The position numbers were made by a program, and so were the translations under genes. Below are positions 16,800 to 27,175 of a DNA stretch of 34,722 nucleotides, piece by piece. Source of the stretch: a bacterium. GTDB lineage: Bacteria > Bacillota > Clostridia > Oscillospirales > Acutalibacteraceae. The notes under the pieces are model-generated. The model was not told the origin of the DNA and searched no databases. It saw nothing but the letters and a program-made list of their open reading frames with translations. The DNA is taken from NCBI GenBank assembly GCA_020624805.1, contig JAHKVW010000116.1, positions 1-34,722 on the forward strand, in the 5' to 3' direction. Position 1 is the stretch's first letter, and every line of letters starts with the position of its first letter.

Positions 16800-17435
16800 T
16801 CACAATTTTGAGTATCCGTAGCTGTTGACCAGCGCCTCGAGCTTCTCGCCGTTCTGACACATCGGACAGCGGTGGGGCTTAAAGCTCTGGTAATCCTGCA
16901 GATCATGCGGGTTGAAGATCGAGGTGACCGGGATCCCGTCACACTCGCCAACGGTCGCGAAGATCGACGATACGCCGACGATATGACCGCCGTAGTACTT
17001 GATCGCGTCGATCGCGGCAAGCGCCGTCTTGCCGGTGGTGACGGACGCGGCGAGGATCAGCACATGCTTGTTTTCGATCATCGGACTGGTGTTATCGCGG
17101 AACACCATCTGACCGTTGCCCATGAACTCGGGCGAGAGGATGTAGATGGTGTGGTGGGCGTTCAGATTCATGAAGCTCGCGTCGGACAGCTCCTGCGCGA
17201 CAAAAGCGCCCAGCACCTCGGTACCGTCCAGACAGATGATGGTGTCGATGATGGTATTGGTGCGGTAAAAGGACACGATCTCATGAGCGACCGCCTTTGC
17301 CTCCGACATACGATATTTCTGTGTCGTGACGTCGATATAGTAATTGGTGTGGCTGTGCATCGTCGCGAAATGCCCCTTCTGCACACGCAGGAACAATTCG
17401 GGATTTCTGGTTCTGATCTTGAATTCTTTCGACAT
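16800..17435 (-). CDS. Phosphoribosyltransferase (orotate PRTase-like) with C-terminal Cys pair
   Basis: HVLILAASVTTGKTALAAIDAIKYYGGHIVGVSSIF PRPP-loop-like segment; CPMCQNGEKLEALVNSYGYSKL tail. Confidence 0.75.
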   Translation of the reverse strand: MSKEFKIRTRNPELFLRVQKGHFATMHSHTNYYIDVTTQKYRMSEAKAVAHEIVSFYRTNTIIDTIICLDGTEVLGAFVAQELSDASFMNLNAHHTIYILSPEFMGNGQMVFRDNTSPMIENKHVLILAASVTTGKTALAAIDAIKYYGGHIVGVSSIFATVGECDGIPVTSIFNPHDLQDYQSFKPHRCPMCQNGEKLEALVNSYGYSKL

Positions 17436-17577
17436 AAATACCCTCCAAACAGTTCAAATCGTCACCGCTTTGGCGCGATGACAAGATAACGATCGTCATT
17501 TCACGGTTACAATAAAAATAGTTTACACCAAACCGACGCATAAATCAATAGTTACTCGCCAACACTCGTACATTTTT

Positions 17578-17626
17578 ACAATCCCTCAGTCACCATAGGT
17601 GACAGCTCCCTTTACCAAAGGGAGCC
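17578..17626. repeat. Intergenic palindromic repeat (CCCTCAGTCACC...GGGAGCC family)
   Basis: acaatccctcagtcaccataggtgacagctccctttaccaaagggagcc; related segments at 30788-30888 and 33942-34056. Confidence 0.65.
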
Positions 17627-17738
17627 TTTAGCTGTTCTGTCAGGATTATCCATTCCGAATCAGACAGTTTTCGCAAAGCCGTACCTCGCGGAAAGAAAAA
17701 AGACGAAGGTGACAGTCGCCATCTTCGTCTTTCATTGA

Positions 17739-18587
17739 TTACTTGATAAATTCTTTGATCCGATCCAACTCTCCGGTCGCGACCTTTCTGCCCTCGTCGT
17801 ATGCCGCCTGCAGTCGATCGGGATCATGCTCCGTGCGCGAGATATCGAGCGGCGTATCGGGACAGAGCACCAGCGTGTTGCCCATGCGCTCGCACGCGAA
17901 AACATATTCCCGCTGGAAGGCGTACATCTTGTGGCGGTCAGCCATCACGCGCGCCATCTCGGGATGCTTGCGGAGCATCGCGCGCATCAACGCCTTATTG
18001 TTCGCCTGCTTGCGATATTGGCGCGGACGGGTCAGGACGACCACATTCTTCTCAAATCCCTTATGCTGCATAAAGCGCAGGGGGATCGAATCGCTCATGC
18101 CGCCGTCGAGCAGGGTATAGCCATCCACCTCGACGGGTCTTGACACCATCGGCATCGAAGCGGACGCGCGCATCCACAGATAACCGCTTTCATCCGCGCG
18201 ATCCACACGCTTGTAAACAGGCTCGCCCGTGAACACATCGGTACAGACCACATAGAATTCCATCGGGTTTTCTTCAAATGTCTGCTTATCGAAGATATCC
18301 AGCTCTTCCGGGATGGTACGATAACAGAACTCCGCTCCGTACAGATCGCCGGTCTTAAGCAGTGACCCTATCGAGCAGAAGCGGCTGTCACGACAGAAGC
18401 GCTTGTTATAGCGGATCACGCGGCCGGGCTGACGGCTCTTGAAGTTACAGCCGAACGCCGCGCCTGCCGACACACCGACCATCGCGGGAAAGTCGATGCC
18501 GTTCTCCATGAACACATCGATCACACCCGCGGTGAACATACCGCGCATCGCGCCGCCCTCTAAGACCAGACCTGTTCCCATGCTCAT
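17739..18587 (-). CDS. Patatin-like phospholipase family protein
   Basis: GLVLEGGAMRGMFTAGV, GVSAGAAFG (GxSxG), LLDGGMSDSIPL (DGG). Confidence 0.92.
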   Translation of the reverse strand: MSMGTGLVLEGGAMRGMFTAGVIDVFMENGIDFPAMVGVSAGAAFGCNFKSRQPGRVIRYNKRFCRDSRFCSIGSLLKTGDLYGAEFCYRTIPEELDIFDKQTFEENPMEFYVVCTDVFTGEPVYKRVDRADESGYLWMRASASMPMVSRPVEVDGYTLLDGGMSDSIPLRFMQHKGFEKNVVVLTRPRQYRKQANNKALMRAMLRKHPEMARVMADRHKMYAFQREYVFACERMGNTLVLCPDTPLDISRTEHDPDRLQAAYDEGRKVATGELDRIKEFIK

Positions 18588-19453
18588 TCCGTCTTACCTA
18601 ATTCGATATTGCGCTGATAAGCGGCGGCGACAGCGTCGCGGACAGCCTCTTCCATTTTTGCCTCATCGAGCTTCTTGACGCCCTCGATGGTACTGCCGCC
18701 GGGTGAGCAGACGTTCTCGATCATCTTGTCGAGGGGCGCGTCATTGCTCTCCAGCATTTTTGCCGCGCCGCGTACCGTCTGGATTGCCAGCGCCAAAGCG
18801 GTCTCTTCATCCAAGCCGGCATTGACGCCGCCCTGCGCCAGACCGCGGACAAATTTGTAGACAAAGGCAGGACCGCAGCCGGATACGGAGCAGCCCGCGT
18901 CCATTTCTTCCTCTTCCATACCGGTCAGATGACCCGCATGCTTCATCAGGTTCAGGAATTTGCCGATCTCGATCTTGCTGATGTTCTCAGAGGTGGTATA
19001 GAGGATCTCGCCCTTGCCGACCTCGACCGCTAAGTTAGGCATGATGCGGATGACCTTATAGTCGCCGCCCGCCATCTTGCGGATCGTTTCGATGGACAGA
19101 CCCGCCGCCATGGTGACCAGGATCACATCCTTGTGCTTTTCGAGCTCCTTTTTGATCTCGCCGAGCATCTCAGCCATCATCTGGGGCTTGACGCCGAGGA
19201 AAACATATTCGCTTTCCGCTACGACCGTGCGGCTGTCGGCGAATTCACAGCCGATACGCTGTGCCAGCGCGGATGCTTTTGCCGCGTCATGGTCACAGAC
19301 GATGATCTGTTTGGTAGAGCGTGACGCCGCCCTTGCAAGAGCGCCGCCCATATTGCCGACGCCGATAAAACCAAAGCGATAATTGATCGCGCGGATATTC
19401 GGCACATGCGCGCCGAAGTTCGCGATCCCGCTGAATCCGAATTTGTGACTCAT
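18584..19453 (-). CDS. proC: Pyrroline-5-carboxylate reductase
   Basis: [50 protein letters not shown]; adjacent to proA and proB. Confidence 0.95.
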   Translation of the reverse strand: MSHKFGFSGIANFGAHVPNIRAINYRFGFIGVGNMGGALARAASRSTKQIIVCDHDAAKASALAQRIGCEFADSRTVVAESEYVFLGVKPQMMAEMLGEIKKELEKHKDVILVTMAAGLSIETIRKMAGGDYKVIRIMPNLAVEVGKGEILYTTSENISKIEIGKFLNLMKHAGHLTGMEEEEMDAGCSVSGCGPAFVYKFVRGLAQGGVNAGLDEETALALAIQTVRGAAKMLESNDAPLDKMIENVCSPGGSTIEGVKKLDEAKMEEAVRDAVAAAYQRNIELGKTE

Positions 19454-20697
19454 CTGATATTGCCCCTCCCTGTAATAATGTATTTATAGGTATTCAGCTC
19501 CTCGAGACCCATCGGGCCGCGCGCGTGGAGCTTTTGTGTTGAGATCCCCATCTCGCATCCGAGTCCGAACTCACCGCCGTCGGTGAAGCGGGTGGACGCG
19601 TTGACATAGACCGACGAGCTGTCGATACCGCGCGTGAAGATCGCGGCGGCGTTCTCATCAGCTGTGACGATCGCCTCGCTGTGACCGGTGGAATGAGCGT
19701 TGATATGGGCGACCGCCTCACGCACATCCTTCACGATCTTGACCGCTAAGATGTAATCGAGGAACTCGGTGTCGAAGTCATCCTCCCCCGCGGGGGTACC
19801 GTCGATGATCGCGGCTGCCTTTTCATCGAGGCGCAGCTCGACGGGATTGACCTCTCTGTTATCGACCAAAAGCGCTTTGAGCTTGGGCAGGAATTCCTCC
19901 GCGATATCCTCGGCGACCACCAGTACCTCCTCGGCGTTACAGACAGAGGGTCGCGAGCATTTGGCGTTTTCTACGATCTTCAGCGCCATGTCGATGTCGG
20001 CGGCGCTGTCGATATAAATATGACAGATACCGGTGCCCGTCTGGATGCAGGGCACGGTAGCGTTTTTCACGATAGCGGAGATCAGACCCTTGCCGCCGCG
20101 CGGGATCAGCAGATCCACATAGCCGTCGGCGGTCATCAGCTCATTGGCGCTCGCGCGGGTGGTGTCCTCGATGAGCAGTACCATATCTTCGTTCAGCCCC
20201 GCCTCTTTGAGACCCGCTCTGAGCGCTGCGACGATCGCCGCGGCGCTTTTATGCGCTTCTTTGCCGCAGCGCAGCACACAGACGTTGCCGCTCTTCAAGG
20301 CGAGCGCGGCGGCGTCGGAGGTGACGTTCGGACGACTCTCATAGATGATCGCCACCACGCCCAACGCGACGGATACGCGTTCGATGACCAGTCCGCCGGG
20401 ACGCTCATGGTGCTTTAGCACTCTGCCGAGCGGCGAGGGTAACGCCGCTACCTCGCGGATGCCCAGCGCCATGCCCTTGATGCGTTCATCACTGAGCATC
20501 AGGCGGTCGATCATCACGTCGCTGATCTTGCCGCGCGCCGCTTCGATATCGAGGGCGTTCGCGCTGAGGATCGCCTCGGTGTTTTCTTCGAGCTTATCCG
20601 CCATCAATAACAATGCGCGGTCAATATCCTGAGGCTCCACAGCGCCGAGCAGCGCCTTCGCCTCTTTTGCTTTTACCAAGAGTTCATGTGTCGTCAT
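19450..20697 (-). CDS. proA: Glutamate-5-semialdehyde dehydrogenase (gamma-glutamyl phosphate reductase)
   Basis: [82 protein letters not shown]. Confidence 0.97.
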   Translation of the reverse strand: MTTHELLVKAKEAKALLGAVEPQDIDRALLLMADKLEENTEAILSANALDIEAARGKISDVMIDRLMLSDERIKGMALGIREVAALPSPLGRVLKHHERPGGLVIERVSVALGVVAIIYESRPNVTSDAAALALKSGNVCVLRCGKEAHKSAAAIVAALRAGLKEAGLNEDMVLLIEDTTRASANELMTADGYVDLLIPRGGKGLISAIVKNATVPCIQTGTGICHIYIDSAADIDMALKIVENAKCSRPSVCNAEEVLVVAEDIAEEFLPKLKALLVDNREVNPVELRLDEKAAAIIDGTPAGEDDFDTEFLDYILAVKIVKDVREAVAHINAHSTGHSEAIVTADENAAAIFTRGIDSSSVYVNASTRFTDGGEFGLGCEMGISTQKLHARGPMGLEELNTYKYIITGRGNIR

Positions 20698-20715
20698 AGT
20701 AGATCCCTTCTTTTC

Positions 20716-20870
20716 ATTAGGAATTAGGAGTTAGGAATTAGGAATTAAGGAAAAGCCTTTGGCTTTTGATTCCTATTGGATGAATCGAAATCGTTTCATT
20801 TCACTTTATCGATCAGGTGCGGACAGCGTCCGCCCGCAATTCCTAATTCCTCATTCCTAATTCCTCATTA
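20716..20870. repeat. AATTAGG-armed repeat, copy A
   Basis: Arms attaggaattaggagttaggaattaggaatt / aattcctaattcctcattcctaattcctcatta; hairpins AAAGCC-ttt-GGCTTT and GCGGAC-agc-GTCCGC. Confidence 0.9.
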
Positions 20871-20875
20871 TATTT

Positions 20876-21643
20876 TTACTTCTTCGCTACAAATTTAGTA
20901 CAAACAGCGTTGCCGTCCATGATATCATACAGGATATCCGGATCTCTGCCGTTGGCGATCACGACCTCGATGCCGTTTTCCGTCGCCAGCTTAGCCGCTT
21001 TGAGCTTCGTCACCATGCCGCCGGTACCGAGCTTGGAGCCCGCCGATCCGGCGAGCGCCTCGATCTCGGGGGTGATCTCTTCGATGACCTCCAGCCGCTT
21101 TGCGTCGGGGTCGACGGCGGGGTTCGCGGTATACAGTCCGTCGATATCGGAGAGGATGATCAACAGCTCCGCGTCGACGCGGTCGGCGATGATCGCGCCG
21201 AGTGTATCATTGTCGCCGATGACGATCTCATCGGTCGTGACGGTATCGTTTTCGTTGACGATCGGGATCACGCCCAGCTCCAGAAGGCGGTGCAGGGTGT
21301 TGTCGAGATTCTTGCCGTAGTCGTCGATCGCGACGAACGCGCCGGTCATCAAGATCTGCGCGACCGCGTGATTATACTTGCCGAAGAGCTTGTCATAGAC
21401 ATACATCAACTCGCACTGACCGATCGCCGCGCCTGCCTGCAGAGTCGAGATGTCATCGGGCCGACGATGGATGCCGACCTTGCTCAGACCCATGCCGATC
21501 GCGCCGGACGACACCATCACGATCTCATTACCGGCGTTCTTCAAGTCGGAGATGACCTTGCACATCTTCTCGACACGCTTGATATTCAAAAGTCCCGTCG
21601 AATGGGTGAGCGTCGAGGTGCCCACCTTGATCACGATTCTCAT
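20876..21643 (-). CDS. proB: Glutamate 5-kinase
   Basis: MRIVIKVGTSTLTHSTG; VSSGAIGMG; VNENDTVTTDEIVIGDNDTLGAIIA; GSKLGTGGMVTKLKAAKLA. Confidence 0.96.
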   Translation of the reverse strand: MRIVIKVGTSTLTHSTGLLNIKRVEKMCKVISDLKNAGNEIVMVSSGAIGMGLSKVGIHRRPDDISTLQAGAAIGQCELMYVYDKLFGKYNHAVAQILMTGAFVAIDDYGKNLDNTLHRLLELGVIPIVNENDTVTTDEIVIGDNDTLGAIIADRVDAELLIILSDIDGLYTANPAVDPDAKRLEVIEEITPEIEALAGSAGSKLGTGGMVTKLKAAKLATENGIEVVIANGRDPDILYDIMDGNAVCTKFVAKK

Positions 21644-21715
21644 ATTTTCCCTCCAAATACTTATCCGATCGTATTATACCACACCGTATACTTTAAGTCA
21701 ATAAAGCGGGCGATT

Positions 21716-21955
21716 TAATGAGGAATTAGGAATTAGGAATGAGGAATGAGGAATTAAGGGAAAGCCTTCGGCTTTTAGATTGAATCGTCAGCAATACAAA
21801 AACGCTTGCAGCTCTTTGTACAGAACTGCAAGCGTTGTTCATGTTGTTTTTGTCGTGTCATTGGCTGTATCGCCACTCGCAATGACTGTTACCGGAATCA
21901 GGTGTGGACGGAGTCCACCATCAATTCCTAATTCCTAACTCCTAATTCCTAATTA
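21716..21955. repeat. AATTAGG-armed repeat, copy B (with internal hairpin insertion)
   Basis: Arms taatgaggaattaggaattaggaatgaggaatgaggaatt / tcaattcctaattcctaactcctaattcctaattaa; hairpins AAAGCC-ttc-GGCTTT, GTGGAC-gga-GTCCAC; extra aacgcttgcag/ctgcaagcgtt stem. Confidence 0.9.
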
Positions 21956-22660
21956 AGACAGTCTTCCCATGATCTCGGCATAAGCGTCCTCTACGCCGCC
22001 GAGGTCGCGGCGGAAGCGGTCTTTGTCGAGCTTTTCCTTGGTCTCAGCGTCCCAGAAGCGGCAGGTGTCGGGGCTGATCTCGTCAGCCAGCACGATGGTA
22101 CCGTCGGAAAGTCTGCCGAACTCGAGCTTGAAATCGACGAGGATAACGCCGCGCTCTTTCCAGTAAGCCTTCATGTAATCGTTGACGGCAAAGGCATATT
22201 TCTTGATGGTCTCGATCTCTTCCTCGGTAGCGAGCTTGAGCGCCAGCGCGTGATAATCGTTGATCAGCGGATCGCCGAGATCGTCGTTCTTGTAAGAAAA
22301 CTCGATGGTGGGCTGCTCAAAAACAACGCCCTCTTCCACGCCGTAGTTCTTGGAGAAAGAGCCCGCGGCGATGTTGCGGATGATGACCTCGAGAGGTACG
22401 ATGGAAACCTTTTTGACCACGGTCTCACGGTCGCTGAGCTCCTCGACAAAGTGAGTCGGGATATTCGCTTCCTTTTCGAGCTTCTGCATCAGCAGGTTGC
22501 TCATCTTGTTGTTGATGACGCCCTTACCGACGATGGTGCCCTTCTTCAGACCGTTGAACGCGGTCGCGTCGTCCTTATAGGACACGATATAGCATTCGGG
22601 GTCGTCGGTCAAAAATACTTTCTTTGCCTTACCTTCATAGAGCTGTTCACGTTTTTCCAT
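21953..22660 (-). CDS. purC: Phosphoribosylaminoimidazole-succinocarboxamide synthase
   Basis: [43 protein letters not shown]-type segment ([16 protein letters not shown]); [24 protein letters not shown]. Confidence 0.97.
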   Translation of the reverse strand: MEKREQLYEGKAKKVFLTDDPECYIVSYKDDATAFNGLKKGTIVGKGVINNKMSNLLMQKLEKEANIPTHFVEELSDRETVVKKVSIVPLEVIIRNIAAGSFSKNYGVEEGVVFEQPTIEFSYKNDDLGDPLINDYHALALKLATEEEIETIKKYAFAVNDYMKAYWKERGVILVDFKLEFGRLSDGTIVLADEISPDTCRFWDAETKEKLDKDRFRRDLGGVEDAYAEIMGRLS

Positions 22661-22694
22661 AATTACCTCCCGGATTTCTCTGCAAACGTTTATT

Positions 22695-22721
22695 GTAGGG
22701 GAGGAGCAAGCCCTCCCCTAC
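22695..22721. repeat. Minimal GTAGGG-type palindromic repeat in purC leader
   Basis: gtaggggaggagcaagccctcccctac; looks like two fused ends of the 23298-23424 element. Confidence 0.7.
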
Positions 22722-22839
22722 ATTAGGTTTTATACACCAGATAAGGCGGTGTGTCAATAATCCCGACGAGATTTCGGATATTTGTACAGACGGCATGCTT
22801 TTTCGAGCAAAGTTTTTGAGAAAATAATAAACACGGCGG

Positions 22840-22868
22840 TTGACATCATCACAGAAAAGTAGGATAAT
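22840..22868 (+). promoter_or_regulatory. Sigma-A-like promoter of C_GCAxxG_C_C gene
   Basis: TTGACA, 17-nt spacer, GATAAT. Confidence 0.7.
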
Positions 22869-22921
22869 GAGCAACGTGAAAGCTATACTAATACTAATCA
22901 CATACATAAAGGAATGATACG

Positions 22922-23293
22922 ATGAACCGATCTGAACTCGGCGCTTCTCTCAAGCGCTCCCACAACTGCTGTCAGGCGGTGCTGCTCGCCTTTGAGGACA
23001 AGCTCCCCTATGACAAAGAATCCCTCCTGATGCTCGGCTCGACCTTCGGTTCGGGCATGGGCGGCATGATGGGCACCTGCGGCGCGCTGATCGGCGCGGA
23101 AATGGTGCTCGGCATCCTCAGTAAGCAGACCCGCGGCATGAACCCTGTCAGCCGCAAGCTGTTTCAGGCGTTTGAAGAAAAATGCGGCGCGTCACGCTGC
23201 ATCGACCTCAAGGGCGTGGTGACGGGGCATATGCTCTGCTCCTGCGAGGACTGCGTAAAAAACGCGATCGAAGCGGTTGAAGAGATGATATAA
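22922..23293 (+). CDS. C-GCAxxG-C-C family (putative redox) protein
   Basis: SHNCCQAVLLAF...GSGMGGMMGTCGALIGAEMVLG...CSCEDCVKNAIEAVEEMI. Confidence 0.9.
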   Translation: MNRSELGASLKRSHNCCQAVLLAFEDKLPYDKESLLMLGSTFGSGMGGMMGTCGALIGAEMVLGILSKQTRGMNPVSRKLFQAFEEKCGASRCIDLKGVVTGHMLCSCEDCVKNAIEAVEEMI

Positions 23294-23297
23294 TGAT

Positions 23298-23424
23298 GTA
23301 GGGGAGGGGCTTGCTCCTCCCGTGTCGTCAACGACGACATTCGCGAAGCGAAAGGTCGCAGTTGCTTCGCATTTTAGAATACATTGATATGATACGTTTC
23401 GGGAGGAGCAAGCCCCTCCCCTAC
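23298..23424. repeat. GTAGGG-type element with perfect 25-bp terminal inverted repeats
   Basis: gtaggggaggggcttgctcctcccg (23298-23322) and its exact reverse complement (23400-23424). Confidence 0.92.
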
Positions 23425-23459
23425 CATTCTGATACAATCTCCTAAAGAAAGGAAACAAT

Positions 23460-26288
23460 ATGAAATACAACATTGGTGATACCATCCACGGCTTTGTGGT
23501 GGAACAGCGCCGTCATGTCAAGGAGATCGGCGGCGACCTGTATATCCTGCGCCATACCCACAGCGGCGCGCTCTTATGCTACGTCGATAACGACGACCGC
23601 AACATGACCTACTCGATCACCTTCGCGACTCCGTCGCATGATTCGACCGGCGTGTTTCATATCCTCGAGCACAGTGTGCTTTGCGGTTCACGGAAATATC
23701 CCGTTGACGATCCCTTTGTCGAGCTCATGAAAAGCTCGCTGTACACCTTCCTCAACGCGATGACCTTCCCCGACAAGACGATGTACCCCGTGTCGAGCAT
23801 GAACGACAAGGATCTGATGAACCTGATGTCGGTCTACACCGACGCGGTGTTCTGTCCGCTGATCTATGATAACGAGAACGCCTTCCGTCAGGAGGGCTGG
23901 CACATCGAGCGCGACGAGAACGGAAAGCTCTATTATCAGGGCGTCGTCTACAACGAGATGAAGGGCGCTTTGGGCGACCCCGATGAAAACCTCTATCAGG
24001 CGGTGTTCGGCGAGAGCTACGAGCCCTGCCAGTATACCACCGTGTCCGGCGGTCATCCCGACCACATCGTCAAGCTCACCTATGAAGATTTCATCGCCAA
24101 CCACAAAAAGTATTATCATCCGTCCAACGCCAGATTCTATCTCTACGGCAAAATGGAGATAGAAGAGAAGCTTCGTTTCCTCGATGAGGAGTATCTGAGC
24201 AAGGTCGAGCCGCGGGAGGCGGTCAAGGAGCCGAAGATCACGGTCAAAAAGCAGGATAAGCCCTTCTACTGCACCTACACCGCGGACGGTGAAAAGACGA
24301 ATGAGGATTATATCGCGTTTACCTATCCCATCTGCGAAATGCCCGCCTTCACCACCTACCTCGGACTGTCAGTCCTCACCGATATCCTTGCCGACACCAA
24401 CTACGATCCGCTCAAAAAGCGTATTCTCGACAAGGGCTTAGCGGTAGAGTGTGAGTGCGAGATGATCGAGGATATCGCCTATCCCCTCTTTACCATCAAG
24501 CTCCGCCATTGTGACGCGAGCCGCCTCGACGAGATCGAGCGCGAGGTCACCGCGTGCCTCACGGAATGTGCTGAGGGACTGGACAAAGAGGCGGTGCGCG
24601 CCAAGCTGAGCACCACCGAGTTCAATCTGCGCGAGGGCAGTGCCGCGGGACTGACCAAGGGACTGTACTACAACATCCAGATCGCCGACACATGGCTGTA
24701 CGGCTATGAGCCGTGGCGCTATCTCGAATACGAGGAGTCGCTCGAAACCATCAAATCCATTATCGACAAGGGCTATTTTGAGGATCTGATTCGGGTATTC
24801 TTATTGTGGAACAAAGAGCGGAATATCGTCGTAATGACGCCCACCGCGGCCGAGAAGAAATATGCCGAGCCCGACGCGGACGCCGCTGTCACCGCGAACG
24901 AAAACAGCGTCTCCGATCAAAAAGCCGAAAAAGACGCGCGCATCCCGCATTTGAACATCGGTGACATTGATAAAAAAGCCGTTCCCTTCCTGACAGAAGT
25001 AAAAGGAACAGAAACTTCGTATTTGTATCATCCGCTGAAAACGGACGGTATCGTCTATGCTGATCTGTTCTTCGACATCGGACAGGCGAATGATGACGAA
25101 CTCTTCGATATCAGCATCCTGTCCTCCCTGCTCGGCAACATCGCCACCGCAAACACCGACGGCAAGACTCTGCAAACCAAGCTCGGGCTCTACACAGGCT
25201 CGCTGAGTATGTCGGGCTCCGTTTCGAGCTATGACAGCAGGGTGATCTCCGCCGCTGTCCTGCGCTTCAAGGCGCTTGCCGATAACTACAGTCAGGCGGC
25301 AGAGCTCGCCGAAGAGATCCTCACCAAAACCGTCTTTGACGACAAAAAAGCGATCTGTGATCTGATCGATCAAATGGTGACCGAGCTGCAGCTGGGCTTC
25401 ATCAACAACTCCAGCCAGATCGCCGCGATCCGTGCCGCCGCGACCCACAACACACGTGACGCGATCCTCGACAAGACCGGCGGACTGAGCTTCTATCAGC
25501 GACTCAAAGCGCTCAAAGAGTCGTTGAACAGCGATCCTGACAGCTTCACAGCGCTCAAAGCCCGTCTTGAAAATGTTTACGATCGCTTCATCAAAAACGG
25601 CAAGGCGGTATTCTCCCTCGCGTGCGATGAAGAAAGCTGCGGCAAGATCAAGGATATTCCCCTGCCGATGCAGAGCAGCCTGACCGACGCGCTCAGTCAG
25701 GCACAAAGCTCCCTGCTGTCAGGCAATGTCGCGCTGTGCGCGCCCTGTGACATCGTGTTCAACGGCTACAGCTTCAACGCGGACAACGAGCTCAGCGGCG
25801 GCGGCTTACTGCTCGCCAAAAAGATCCTCTCCCTCGAATATCTGTGGCAGAAGATCCGCGTCGAAAACGGCGCCTACGGCTGCGGCACGATCCCGAACTC
25901 CGCCAAGCGCCTCGATATGTGGAGCTACCGCGACCCGCAGATCGGGATCACACTCAACACCTTCCAAAACGCGGCGCGGTTCCTCAGCTCCTTACAGCTC
26001 AGCGACCGTGCTCTTGAGGATTATATCATCAGCGTCGTGCGCTCGCTCGACAACCCGCAGCTGCCGCGCGTGACCGCGTACCTGAGCTCCGTCTATCATC
26101 TGCTCGGCAGAGATAACGCCGCGATCCAAAGGGAGCGCGACGAGCTGTTGTCCGCGACCCTCGGCGATCTGAACGCGATCGGCGATAAATTGAATAAATA
26201 TGCAGGCAGTGCTTCTTTTTGCACCGTCGGCAGCACCGAAAACATCGAAGCGAACAAAGCGCTGTATGATGATATCCTGAAACTGTGA
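23460..26288 (+). CDS. Insulinase-family metallopeptidase (M16C, presequence-protease-like)
   Basis: TGVFHILEHSVLCGSRKYPVDDPFVELMKSSLYTFLNAMTFPDKTMYPV (HxxEH); VYNEMKGALGDPDE. Confidence 0.95.
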   Translation: MKYNIGDTIHGFVVEQRRHVKEIGGDLYILRHTHSGALLCYVDNDDRNMTYSITFATPSHDSTGVFHILEHSVLCGSRKYPVDDPFVELMKSSLYTFLNAMTFPDKTMYPVSSMNDKDLMNLMSVYTDAVFCPLIYDNENAFRQEGWHIERDENGKLYYQGVVYNEMKGALGDPDENLYQAVFGESYEPCQYTTVSGGHPDHIVKLTYEDFIANHKKYYHPSNARFYLYGKMEIEEKLRFLDEEYLSKVEPREAVKEPKITVKKQDKPFYCTYTADGEKTNEDYIAFTYPICEMPAFTTYLGLSVLTDILADTNYDPLKKRILDKGLAVECECEMIEDIAYPLFTIKLRHCDASRLDEIEREVTACLTECAEGLDKEAVRAKLSTTEFNLREGSAAGLTKGLYYNIQIADTWLYGYEPWRYLEYEESLETIKSIIDKGYFEDLIRVFLLWNKERNIVVMTPTAAEKKYAEPDADAAVTANENSVSDQKAEKDARIPHLNIGDIDKKAVPFLTEVKGTETSYLYHPLKTDGIVYADLFFDIGQANDDELFDISILSSLLGNIATANTDGKTLQTKLGLYTGSLSMSGSVSSYDSRVISAAVLRFKALADNYSQAAELAEEILTKTVFDDKKAICDLIDQMVTELQLGFINNSSQIAAIRAAATHNTRDAILDKTGGLSFYQRLKALKESLNSDPDSFTALKARLENVYDRFIKNGKAVFSLACDEESCGKIKDIPLPMQSSLTDALSQAQSSLLSGNVALCAPCDIVFNGYSFNADNELSGGGLLLAKKILSLEYLWQKIRVENGAYGCGTIPNSAKRLDMWSYRDPQIGITLNTFQNAARFLSSLQLSDRALEDYIISVVRSLDNPQLPRVTAYLSSVYHLLGRDNAAIQRERDELLSATLGDLNAIGDKLNKYAGSASFCTVGSTENIEANKALYDDILKL

Positions 26289-26395
26289 GCCTCGGTTCCC
26301 GATCGTCAAATTTCCGAATAATCCGTTAAATATTTAACATTCATTCTTTTTTTTGCTCCGTTCACAAAAATATATAAAAATATTGCAAATAACTG

Positions 26396-26424
26396 TTGAC
26401 TAATTCCCGTTTTTATATTATAAT
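26396..26424 (+). promoter_or_regulatory. Sigma-A-like promoter of BlaI/MecI-family gene
   Basis: TTGACT, 17-nt spacer, TATAAT. Confidence 0.7.
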
Positions 26425-26500
26425 CACGCCATAAACATACACAAATTGCATTATCTTTCGATTCATCCCGATGTTTTCGACTACAAGAAAGAGGTATGTT

Positions 26501-26872
26501 ATGATGACAAAAAGCGAGAAGCAAATCATGGATCTGCTGTGGGGCGTAGACGAGCCGCTTTCCTGCACCGAGATCATCCAAATGTCCGGCGACAAAACAT
26601 GGAAAGACAGCTATGTACACTCCCTGATCAAATCCCTGATGAAGAAGGATCTGGTCGAGGTCGTTTCGTTCGAGCTTGTCTCTCGCAGCTACGCGCGCAA
26701 GTTCGTGCCCAAGCTGAGCAAGGAGAGCTACTGTATCAGAGAGTATCTGAACGAGAACCCCGACAACAGCTTTATCAAGCTGTTCACCGCCTATCTGGAT
26801 CAGTGTGACAGCGCGGATGAAGTGAAGGCGTTTGAGGACGCGATCGGTCAGTGGAAGGCCAACCATTCGTAA
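26501..26872 (+). CDS. BlaI/MecI/CopY-family transcriptional regulator
   Basis: MMTKSEKQIMDLLWGVDEPLSCTEIIQMSGDKTWKDSYVHSLIKSLMKKDLVEV winged-helix pattern; start revised to 26501. Confidence 0.87.
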   Translation: MMTKSEKQIMDLLWGVDEPLSCTEIIQMSGDKTWKDSYVHSLIKSLMKKDLVEVVSFELVSRSYARKFVPKLSKESYCIREYLNENPDNSFIKLFTAYLDQCDSADEVKAFEDAIGQWKANHS

Positions 26873-26889
26873 ATAAACATCCATACAAA

Positions 26890-26924
26890 AAGGAGAGAAG
26901 CAAGCGCTTCTCTCCTTACTTTTT
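26890..26924 (+). terminator. Terminator after BlaI-family gene
   Basis: aaggagagaagc/gcttctctcctt 12-bp stem then acttttta. Confidence 0.8.
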
Positions 26925-27010
26925 ATTATGATCAGTTTCCCTATCAAAGGGAAGTGGGAATACCGCCGGATAACCTCAGAGGGATCGTAACGATCTCCGA
27001 TTGAAACGGG

Positions 27011-27174
27011 GCGCATACGAATCCTCATTACGAGGGATTTGCCCGTGGTAATCTCAACCGACACGAATCGTCATTACGAGGAGGAACAATTTTCCGACGT
27101 GGTAATCTCAACCGACACGAATCGTCATTACGAGGAGGAACATTTTTCCGACGTGGTAATCTCAACCGACATTC
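27011..27174. repeat. 54-bp tandem repeat (about 2.4 copies plus a degenerate leading copy)
   Basis: cgtggtaatctcaaccgacacgaatcgtcattacgaggaggaaca(a/t)ttttccga starts at 27044, 27098 and 27152 (period 54). Confidence 0.9.
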
Positions 27175-27175
27175 A

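Noticed and set aside
24801-25706. 301-aa minus-strand ORF
   Set aside because: Antisense to the M16C peptidase with no recognisable motif.
26306-27064. 252-aa minus-strand ORF
   Set aside because: Antisense to the BlaI-family gene and its promoter; no supporting motif.
27011-27174. CRISPR-like array
   Set aside because: The whole 54-bp unit repeats without unique spacers and there are no cas genes; it is a tandem repeat.
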